A DNA stretch of 64,000 nt from Mesostigma viride. Taxonomy: Eukaryota > Streptophyta > Mesostigmatophyceae > Mesostigmatales > Mesostigmataceae. The position numbers and the translations under genes were made by a program. The notes beneath the pieces are model-generated. The model saw nothing but the letters and a program-made list of their open reading frames with translations. It did not search any database and was not told the origin of the DNA. Below, in pieces: positions 53,901-64,000 of this stretch; the stretch's first letter is position 1, and every line of letters starts with the position of its first letter. The stretch lies in the NCBI GenBank assembly GCA_009746045.1, contig RPFO01000104.1:1574597-1638596 (forward strand). The letters are read 5' to 3'.

Positions 53901-55659
53901 AAATGCCAACCATGTACGTAGACAAGCCATGATGACCCATGGGAGCCTGAATCCTCATCATTAATTACATAAATGCCATCCATGTACGTAGACGGCCATG
54001 ATGACACCATGGGAGCCTGAATCCTCATCATTTTACATATGCAACCATGTACGTAGGCAGCCATGATGACACCATGGGAGCCTGAATCCTCATCATTAAT
54101 TACATAAATGCCATCCATGTACGTAGACGGGCCATGATGACACCATGGGAGCCTGAATCCTCATCATTAATTACATAAATGCCATCCATGTACGTAGGCC
54201 AGCCATGGACACCATGGGAGCCTGAATCCTCATCATTAATTACATACATGCCAATGTACGTAGACAAGCCATGATGACACCATGGGAGCCTGAATCCTCA
54301 TCATTAATTTATGACATCCATGTACGTAGACCAGCCATGATGACACCATGGGAGCCTGAATCCTCATCATTTCTTTCTTGACATCCATGTACGTAGGCCA
54401 GCCATGATGACACCATGGGAGCCTGAATCCTCATCATTAATTACATACATGCCATCCATGTACGTACACGGCCATGATGACACCATGGGAGCCTGAATCC
54501 TCATCATTTACTATTCTTGACATCCATGTACGTAGGCCAGCCATGGACACCATGGGAGCCTGAATCCTCATCATTAATTACATAAATGCCAACCATGTAC
54601 GTAGACAGCCATGATGACACCATGGGAGCCTGAATCCTCCTCATTAATTACATAAATGCCAACCATGTACGTAGACACCATGATGACACCATGGGAGCCT
54701 GAATCCTCATCATTAATTACATAATGCCATCCATGTACGTAGACGCCATGATGACACCATGGGAGCCTGAATCCTCATCATTACTACATTGCATCCATGT
54801 ACGTAGACAGCCATGATGACACCATGGGAGCCTGAATCCTCCTCATTAATTACATAAATGCCAACCATGTACGTAGACAAGCCATGATGACACCATGGGA
54901 GCCTGAATCCTCATCATTAATTACATAAATGCCATCCATGTACGTAGACGGCCATGATGACACCATGGGAGCCTGAATCCTCATCATTTACTATTCCTTG
55001 ACATCCATGTACGTAGGCCAGCCATGGAGACACCATGGGAGCCTGAATCCTCATCATTAATTACATAAATGCCAACCATGTACGTAGACAAGCCATGATG
55101 ACACCATGGGAGCCTGAATCCTCATCATTAATTACATAAATGCCAACCATGTACGTAGACAGCCATGATGACACCATGGGAGCCTGAATCCTCATCATTA
55201 ATTACATACATGCCATCCATGTACGTAGACAGGCCATGATGACACCATGGGAGCCTGAATCCTCATCATTTACTATTCCTTGACATCCATGTACGTAGGC
55301 CAGCCATGAGACACCATGGGAGCCTGAATCCTCCTCATTAATTACATAAATGCCAACCATGTACGTAGACAAGCCATGATGACACCATGGGAGCCTGAAT
55401 CCTCATCATTTTATTCCTTGACATCCATGTACGTAGGCAGCCATGATGACACCATGGAGCCTGAATCCTCATCATTAATTACATAATGCCATCCATGTAC
55501 GTAGACAGCCATGATGACACCATGGGAGCCTGAATCCTCATCATTTACTATTCCTTGACATCCATGTACGTAGACGCCATGATGACACCATGGGAGCCTG
55601 AATCCTCATCATTTACTATTCCTTGACATCCATGTACGTAGGCAGCCATGATGACACCA

Positions 55660-55710
55660 TGGAGCCTGAATCCTCTTCATTTTCTAATGAGAGGATTCAG
55701 GTGACATAAA
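55660..55710. repeat. Hairpin-bearing satellite unit (copy 1)
   Basis: CCTGAATCCTCTTCATTTTC then TAATGAGAGGATTCAGG can fold back on itself with a stem of about 16 bp. An almost identical unit lies at 57371-57418. Confidence 0.8.
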
Positions 55711-57370
55711 TGCCAACCATGTACGTAGACGCCATGATGACACCATGGGAGCCTGAATCCTCATCATTTACTATTCCTTGACATCCATGTACGTAGGCCA
55801 GCCATGGAGACACCATGGGAGCCTGAATCCTCCATTAATTACATAAATGCCAACCATGTACGTAGACAAGCCATGATGACCCATGGGAGCCTGAATCCTC
55901 ATCATTAATTACATAAATGCCATCCATGTAAGTAGACGGGCCATGATGACACCATGGGAGCCTGAATCCTCCTCATTAATTACATAAATGCCAACCATGT
56001 ACGTAGACAAGCCATGATGACACCATGGGAGCCTGAATCCTCCTCATTAATTACATAAATGCCATCCATGTACGTAGACGGGCCATGATGACACCATGGG
56101 AGCCTGAATCCTCATCATTAATTACATAAATGCCATTCATGTACGTAGGCCAGCCATGGAGACACCATGGGAGCCTGAATCCTCATCATTAATTACATAA
56201 ATGCCATCCATGTACGTAGACGGGCCATGATGACACCATGGGAGCCTGAATCCTCATCATTAATTACATAAATGCCATTCATGTACGTAGGCCAGCCATG
56301 GAGACACCATGGGAGCCTGAATCCTCATCATTAATTACATACATGCCAACAATGTAGGTAGACAAGCCATGATGACACCATGGGAGCCTGAATCCTCATC
56401 ATTAATTACATACATGCCATCCATGTACGTAGACAGGCCATGATGACACCATGGGAGCCTGAATCCTCATCATTTACTATTCCTTGACATCCATGTACGT
56501 AGGCCAGCCATGGAGACACCATGGGAGCCTGAATCCTCCTCATTAATTACATAAATGCCAACCATGTACGTAGACAAGCCATGATGACACCATGGGAGCC
56601 TGAATCCTCATCATTAATTACATAAATGCCATCCATGTACGTAGACGGGCCATGATGACACCATGGGAGCCTGAATCCTTATCATTTACTATTCCTTGAC
56701 ATCCATGTACGTAGGCCAGCCATGGAGACACCATGGGAGCCTGAATCCTCATCATTAATTACATAAATGCCAACCATGTACGTAGACAAGCCATGATGAC
56801 ACCATGGGAGCCTGAATCCTCCTCATTAATTACATAAATGCCAACCATGTACGTAGACAAGCCATGATGACACCATGGGAGCCTGAATCCTCATCATTAA
56901 TTACATACATGCCATCCATGTACGTAGACAGGCCATGATGACACCATGGGAGCCTGAATCCTCATCATTTACTATTCCTTGACATCCATGTACGTAGGCC
57001 AGCCATGGAGACACCATGGGAGCCTGAATCCTCCTCATTAATTACATAAATGCCAACCATGTACGTAGACAAGCCATGATGACACCATGGGAGCCTGAAT
57101 CCTCATCATTTACTATTCCTTGACATCCATGTACGTAGGCCAGCCATGATGACACCAATGGAGCCTGAATCCTCCTCGTTAATTACATAAATGCCAACCA
57201 TGTACGTAGACAAGCCATGATGACCCCATGGGAGCCTGAATCCTCATCATTTACTATTCCTTGACATCCATGTACGTAGACGGGCCATGATGACACCATG
57301 GGAGCCTGAATCCTCATCATTTACTATTCCTTGACATCCATGTACGTAGGCCAGCCATGATGACACCAAT

Positions 57371-57418
57371 GGAGCCTGAATCCTCTTCATTTTCTTAATG
57401 AGAGGATTCAGGTGACAT
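57371..57418. repeat. Hairpin-bearing satellite unit (copy 2)
   Basis: Same inverted half-unit as at 55660, with one extra T in the loop. The two lie about 1.71 kb apart, in keeping with a higher-order repeat of that length. Confidence 0.8.
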
Positions 57419-60400
57419 AAATGCCAACCATGTAGGTAGACAAGCCATGATGACACCATGGGAGCCTGAATCCTCATCATTTACTATTCCTTGACATCCA
57501 TGTACGTAGGCCAGCCATGGAGACACATGGGAGCCTGAATCCTCCTCATTAATTACATAAATGCCAACCATGTACGTAGACAAGCCATGATGACCCATGG
57601 GAGCCTGAATCCTCATCATTAATTACATAAATGCCATCCATGTAAGTAGACGGGCCATGATGACACCATGGGAGCCTGAATCCTCCTCATTAATTACATA
57701 AATGCCAACCATGTACGTAGACAAGCCATGATGACACCATGGGAGCCTGAATCCTCATCATTAATTACATAAATGCCATCCATGTACGTAGACGGGCCAT
57801 GATGACACCATGGGAGCCTGAATCCTCATCATTAATTACATAAATGCCATTCATGTACGTAGGCCAGCCATGGAGACACCATGGGAGCCTGAATCCTCAT
57901 CATTAATTACATACATGCCAACAATGTAGGTAGACAAGCCATGATGACACCATGGGAGCCTGAATCCTCATCATTTATTTTATGAGATCCATGTACGTAG
58001 GCCAGCCATGATGACACCATGGGAGCCTGAATCCTCATCATTTCTTTTTCTTTGACATCCATGTACGTAGGCCAGCCATGATGACACCATGGGAGCCTGA
58101 ATCCTCCTCATTAATTACATACATGCCATCCATGTACGTACACGGGCCATGATGACACCATGGGAGCCTGAATCCTCCTCATTTACTATTCCTTGACATC
58201 CATGTACGTAGGCCAGCCATGGAGACACCATGGGAGCCTGAATCCTCATCATTAATTACATAAATGCCAACCATGTACGTAGGCCAGCCATGATGACACC
58301 ATGGGAGCCTGAATCCTCCTCATTTCTTTTTCTTTGACATCCATGTACGTAGGCCAGCCATGATGACACCATGGGAGCCTGAATCCTCCTCATTAATTAC
58401 ATACATGCCATCCATGTACGTACACGGGCCATGATGACACCATGGGAGCCTGAATCCTCCTCATTTACTATTCCTTGACATCCAGTACGTAGACGGGCCA
58501 TGATGACACCATGGGAGCCTGAATCCTCATCATTTTTTTTTCTTTGACATCCATGTACATACGTAGGCCAGCCATGATGACACCAATGGAGCCTGAATCC
58601 TCATCATTAATTACATACATAAATGCCATGATCATCAATGACCCATGGGAGCCTGAATCCTCATCATTAAATACATAAATGCCACGGTCCATGTACGTAG
58701 ACGGGCCATGATGACACCAATGGAGCCTGAATCCTCATCATTAATTACATAAATGCCAACCATGTACATACACGGGCAATGATGACACCATGGGAGCCTG
58801 AATCCTCATCATTAATTACATAAATGCCAACCATGTACGTAGGCCAGCCATGATGACACTATGGGAGCCTGAATCCTCATCATTATTTCATACATGCCAA
58901 CAACACGTAGACGGGCCATAATGACACCACGGGAGCCTGAATCCTCATCATTTTTTTTTCTTGACATCCATGTACGTAGGCCAGCCATGATGACACCATG
59001 GGAGCCTGAATCCTCATCATTTTTTTTCTGAGACATCCATGTACGTAGGCCGCCATGATGACACCATGGGAGCCTGAATCCTCATCATTAAATACATACA
59101 TGCCATCCATGTACGTAGACAGGCCATGATGACACCATGGGAGCCTGAATCCTCATCATTTACTATTCCTTGACATCCATGTACGTAGACGGGCCATGAT
59201 GACACCATGGGAGCCTGAATCCTCATCATTTTTTTTTCTTTGACATCCATGTACATACGTAGGCCAGCCATGATGACACCAATGGAGCCTGAATTCTCAT
59301 CATTAATTACATACATGCCATCCATGTACGTAGACAGGCCATGACATCTACACATGGGAGCCTGAATCCTCATCATTTACTATTCCTTGACATCCATGTA
59401 CGTAGACGGGCCATGATGACACCATGGAGCCTGAATCCTCATCATTTTTTTTTCTTTGACATCCATGTACATACGTAGGCCAGCCATGATGACACCATGG
59501 AGCCTGAATCCTCATCATTAATTACATACATAAATGCCAACCATGTACATACACGGGCAATGATGACACCAATGGAGCCTGAATCCTCATCATTAATTAC
59601 ATAAATGGCAACCATGTACATACACGGGCAATGATGACACCATGGGAGCCTGAATCCTCATCATTTTTTTTTTTCTTTGACATCCATGTACATATACGTA
59701 GCCAGCCATGATGACACCAATGGAGCCTGAATCCTCATCATTAATTACATACATGCATCCATGTACGTAGACAAGCCATGATGACCCCATGGGAGCCTGA
59801 ATCCTCATCATTAATTACATACATGCCATCCATGTACGTAGACAGGCCATGATGACACCATGGGAGCCTGAATCCTCATCATTTACTATTCCTTGACATC
59901 CATGTACGTAGGCCAGCCATGGAGACACCATGGGAGCCTGAATCCTCCTCATTAATTACATAATGCCAACCATGTACGTAGACAAGCCATGATGACCCAT
60001 GGGAGCCTGAATTCATCATTAATTACATAAATGCCATCCATGTACGTAGACGGGCCATGATGACCCATGGGAGCCTGAATCCTCCTCATTAATTACATAA
60101 ATGCCAACCATGTACGTAGACAAGCCATGATGACACCATGGGAGCCTGAATCCTCATCATTTACTATTCTTGACATCCATGTACGTAGGCCAGCCATGAT
60201 GACACCAATGGAGCCTGAATCCTCCTCGTTAATTACATAATGCCAACCATGTACGTAGACAAGCATGATGACACCATGGGAGCCTGAATCTCATCATTAA
60301 TTACATACATGCCATCCATGTACGTAGACAGGCCATGATGACACCATGGGAGCCTGAATCCTCATCATTTACTATTCCTTGACATCCATGTACGTAGGCC

Positions 60401-60465
60401 AGCCATGGAGACACCATGGGAGCCTGAATCCTCATCATTAAATACATAAATGCCATCCATGTAAT

Positions 60466-61495
60466 TAATGATGAGGATTCAGGCTCCCATGGTGTCATCA
60501 TGGCCCGTCTACGTACATGGATGTCAAGGAATAGTAAATGATGAGGATTCAGGCTCCCATGGTGTCATCATGGCTTGTCTAACGTACATGGTTGGCATTT
60601 ATGTAATTAATGATGAGGTTCAGGCTCCCATGGTGTCATCATTGCCCGTGTATGTACATGGTTGGCATTTATGTATTAATGATGAGGATTCAGGCTCCAT
60701 TGGTGTCATCATGGCCCGTCTACGTACATGGACCGTGGCATTTATGTATTAATGATGAGGATTCAGGCTCCCATGGGGTCATTGATGATCATGGCATTTA
60801 TGTATGTAATTAATGATGAGGATTCAGGCTCCATTGGTGTCATCATGGCTGGCCTACGTACATGGATGTCTCATAAAAAAAATGATGAGGATTCAGGCTC
60901 CATGGTGTCATCATGGCCCGTCTACGTACATGGTTGGCATTTATGTAATTAATGATGAGGATTCAGGCTCCCATGGTGTCATCATGGCCTGTCTACGTAC
61001 ATGGATGGCATGTATGTATTTAATGATGAGGATTCAGGCTCCCATGGTGTCATCATGGCTGGCCTACGTACATGGATGTCTCAGAAAAAAAATGTGGAGG
61101 ATTCAGGCTCCCATGGTGTCATCATGGCTGGCCTACGTACATGGATGTCTCATAAAATAAATGATGAGGATTCAGGCTCCCGTGGTGTCATTATGGCCCG
61201 TCTACGTGTTGTTGGCATGTATGAAATTAATGATGAGGATTCAGGCTCCCATAGTGTCCATCATGGCTGGCCTACGTACATGGTTGGCATTTATGTATTT
61301 AATGATGAGGATTCAGGCTCCCATGGTGTCATCATGGCTTGTCTATGTACATGGTGGCATTTATGTAATTAATGATGAGGATTCAGGCTCCATTGGTGTC
61401 ATCATGGCCCGTCTACGTACATGGGTGGCATTTATGTATTTAATGTGAGGATTTAGGCTCCCATGGGGTCATCATGGCTTGTCTACGTACATGGA
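60466..61495 (-). repeat. Satellite in inverted orientation (inner part of right arm)
   Basis: At 60465/60466 the unit orientation flips abruptly (CCATCCATGTA then ATTAATGATGAGG). The inverted stretch repeats, in mirror order, the unit variants of 48180-49170. Confidence 0.95.
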
Positions 61496-61764
61496 GTCAT
61501 ATTGATTCATGGAACAATGAGATACCATTCTTAATTGAAAATTGTTCTTGATACTTTCACATGCATGCCCGGAATCGTGAATTTGTGCGGGTTTCCATGA
61601 TGACAATCCTCATTGAATTCTTGAGCACACAATATTGAGCAATTTAGGGGCACTTCGGCAATGTTGACCATTTTCATTCATGATCAATAAATTAACATTT
61701 AATGCAATAAATACATATTCCACTCATTTTAATAAACCATGCAAAACTTTACAAGCACGCTCAA

Positions 61765-62545
61765 GCTAGGGGTGGGCTGGCATGCACGCGTGGGTGTGGG
61801 GGTGGGCTGGCATGCATGCGTGGGTGTGGGGGTGGGCTGGCATGCACGTGTGGGTGTGGGGGTGGGCTGGCATGCATGCGTGGGTGGGGGTTGGGCTAGC
61901 CTGCATGCGTGGGTGTGGGGGGGGGCTGGCATGCATGCGTGGGTGTGTGTGGGGGGCTAGCATGCATGCGTAAGTGTGGGGGGGGCTGGCATGCATGCGT
62001 GGGTGTGGGGGGGGCTGGCATGCATGCGTGGGTGTGTGTGGGGGCTAGCATGCATGCGTAAGTGTGGGGGGGGGCTGGCATGCATGCGTGGGTGTGTATG
62101 GGGGCTGGCATGCATGCGTGGGTGTGTGTGGGGGGCTAGCATGCATGCGTGGGTGTGTGGGGGGGCTGTCATGCATGCGTGGGTGTGTGTGGGGCTGGCA
62201 TCCATGCGTGGGTGTGTGGGGGGGCTAGCATGCATGCGTGGGTGTGGGGGTGGGCTAGCATGCATGCGTGGCGTGTGGGGGGGGGCGGTCATGCATGCGT
62301 GGGTGTGTGGGGGGGCTGGCATGCATGCGTGGGTGTGTGGGGGGGCTAGCATGCATGCGTGGGTGTGGGGTGGGCTAGCATGCATGCGTGGGTGTGAGTG
62401 TGGGCTAGCATGCATGCGTGGGTGTGGGGGGGGGCTAGCATGCATGCGTGGGTGTGGGGGGCCGGGGCCGGGGCTAGCATGCATGCGTGGGTGTGGGGGT
62501 GGGCTAGCATGCATGCGTGGGTGTGGGGGGGGGCTAGCACGCCCC
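61765..62545. repeat. About 28-bp minisatellite, right arm
   Basis: Same unit as 47131-47915 on the opposite strand (GGGCTAGCATGCATGCGTGG, GTGTGGGG). Order of variants such as GGCCGGGGCCGGGGC (62460) mirrors the left arm (47206). Confidence 0.95.
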
Positions 62546-63745
62546 ACCCCTGCCATCGGCACAGCAGCCTTGTGAGTCTACCCTTAACAACAAGGCTGGT
62601 AGGACGACAAGCCTGAGCAGCATATGTCAATGCCTATCTCAGGCTAATAATGTGTGATTTTGTGCCAACAACCAAGTTGTTCCACCCCAACAAACATTAT
62701 AAACCCCTCTTCCAAAATGCCCAACAAGCCGGACACGTGGAGGACCACACACGCAGTATATAAAGAGAAAATAAGCTGACTTTTTATCCAGCCAACCTGT
62801 GGCTAGCTGCTCTGGTTAGCATGACAAATGCTAACATTTACTCAGTGGGAAAGGTGAAGAGACCATTGGGAACAGCCTACCTGACGCATGTGCCACCAAA
62901 GCATTGTGTCCCGCAAAATGCACACTGCCTCCTTTCTAAAAGCACGAGCCGCTCTCTTTAGGAGACAGGTGCCAGCTCGTAGTGTCTGGGGAAAATGATG
63001 CCGCTGCTTAGGAAGACCGCGTGAATTTCCTCGAACACAACTGTCTATAAAGCAAAAGAAATTTCAGAGAAGCATGGAAATAAAAGCATTACACCTTCCC
63101 GACAGGTTGTGGGCCACGCGCTGCAGCAAGCCAGCCACGTCACAGACGAACTTGCTTAAAAACATCCAGGAATCCAGCGATGCAGCGCCAGGACCCGCAA
63201 CTTCATGGCTGCATCTGGCCGAAAGAAGGCAAAAAGCTTACGCTCACAGAGGTAAGAAAGCAGGAAAGCGCTATCTTAGGACGTTTAATACAAGAACGTA
63301 CCATAACGGCAATTTATTCGTGCCCAGGCGCACAAGAAAAGGCCACCCTTTCATGGAGAGGTCGGGCGCGCATGGCGCAGGCCTAATGTTATCTTACCGC
63401 AAATGACGGGAAAGGTAAAGATAGCAGCGGGAATTTTTACCGGCTTTAGAAACATCATTAAACTAGCTTCCATTAGGACCATCAAAACTGGCACAATCGA
63501 CAATCACACCTGCAGGCATCAATTAACTTTATTCATCCGACAGAAATTCAGGCCGGACCCCCCCTGCGATGGTAAAGAAAAAAGAGCCCGCGACATTATA
63601 GATCGCAACTATCCCCACCATAAATTAGAATCAGTACTAATTTTCTCAAGAATCGAGCATTTTTTCTGCTTTCCGCGAGCAGATTTGTCGTTTCGTCTAA
63701 AAGCAGTCGCCATGGCCACTTCCGCAAGGGGTGCGCGCACCGTGC

Positions 63746-64000
63746 ACACCACTTTTCACGTACGGAGGGTACCGCGGAATTTTTTTGGGCGCGGAAAAAA
63801 AATATTCGCCGCCAAAATTAACCATGCATGCATGCCCGTCGTCTCCAAACATTGCATTACATGCACGTGACGGCGTGTCCCTCGGTCATGGGTGCGCGGC
63901 GGTGCCAGCTGGACTGATGTCATGCCCTCCACGTAGGCCTCGTTCTACATTTCAAAACTGATCCATGGCGCATAATTAGAATTTTGGAAGGTAGAATCAG
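63746..64000. other. Right flank of the inverted repeat
   Basis: Unique mixed sequence to the window edge. No gene recognised. Confidence 0.4.

Larger units (their letters stand above)
48176..60465 (+). repeat. About 71-bp satellite, main orientation (roughly 170 units)
   Basis: Core CCATGATGACACCATGGGAG, CCTGAATCCTCATCATT. Between cores lies one of three linkers: A, AATTACATAAATGCC(A/T)(A)CCATG; B, TACTATTCCTTGACATCCATG; C, TTTTTTCTTTGACATCCATG. Linkers end TACGTAGAC or TACGTAGGCC. Array ends (48176-50150, 58490-59800) are richer in linker C and long unit variants; the middle (50150-55400) has many one- or two-base losses. Frames containing NDEDSGSHGVIMA are array artefacts. Confidence 0.97.
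60466..63745. repeat. Right arm of 17.8-kb inverted repeat
   Basis: Mirror of 45924-49170: satellite (60466-61495), unique (61495-61760), minisatellite (61765-62545), unique (62545-63745). It ends at GGTGCGCGCACC (63730-63741). Beyond this, left and right flanks no longer match. Confidence 0.93.

Noticed and set aside
48176-61495. Array of regularly spaced repeats resembling a CRISPR or a repeat protein
   Set aside because: Eukaryotic context; the variable linkers fall into three recurrent classes and are not unique spacers. The frames are short and broken by unit indels.
45924-63745. Polinton/Maverick or other large virus-like element with long TIRs
   Set aside because: No polymerase, integrase or capsid coding; the interior is satellite.

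Overview
The window is eukaryotic nuclear DNA. It has GT-AG spliced genes, many introns, very heavy simple-sequence and transposon content, and no operons, rRNA or prokaryotic signals. The intron-rich, repeat-choked layout and the gene types (cytosolic GH36 alpha-galactosidase, calcium-regulated mitochondrial carrier, NAD(P)HX epimerase) fit a microalga or other free-living protist. I cannot name the species from sequence alone.

Layout. 1-3.5 kb: decayed transposon and LINE (non-LTR retrotransposon) fragments. 3.6-14.5 kb: an eight-exon GH36 alpha-galactosidase-like gene on the minus strand, most of whose introns carry their own tandem repeat; one intron hosts a TIR element. 14.5-15.7 kb: a shared promoter region. 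15.7-23.6 kb: a six-exon EF-hand/mitochondrial carrier gene on the plus strand, with about 2.4 kb of CCCCTA-type repeat in one intron. 23.8-24.6 kb: LINE remnants. 24.8-30.7 kb: a five-exon NAD(P)HX epimerase gene (minus), again with repeat-filled introns and a mariner-like MITE. 31-34 kb: a possible small multi-exon gene with two large minisatellites. 34.4-40.1 kb: nested mobile elements: a pair of 260-bp direct repeats, a TTAA-flanked piggyBac-like element inside one of them, and an ORF1-only LINE. 40.8-44.3 kb: a multi-exon transposase-like gene (minus). 44.3-44.9 kb: short repeats encoding an N-[AD]-G-R-R-N peptide. 45.9-63.7 kb: a 17.8-kb inverted-repeat structure with arms of about 3.3 kb around about 11 kb of a roughly 71-bp satellite.

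The three host genes are metabolic housekeeping genes: alpha-galactoside hydrolysis, ATP-Mg/phosphate-type transport into mitochondria, and repair of hydrated NAD(P)H. They do not form a pathway. Exon structures were derived by hand. For the GH36 and NAXE genes every junction is GT-AG, phases agree and the summed CDS is a multiple of three, so those models are strong. The carrier model has one ambiguous acceptor.

The most unusual signals are the giant foldback-like satellite element, repeated copies of exon edges inside introns of four genes, a HAL1-like LINE carrying only ORF1, and a shared 3' hairpin plus (TTAA)n tail on eight LINE ends.
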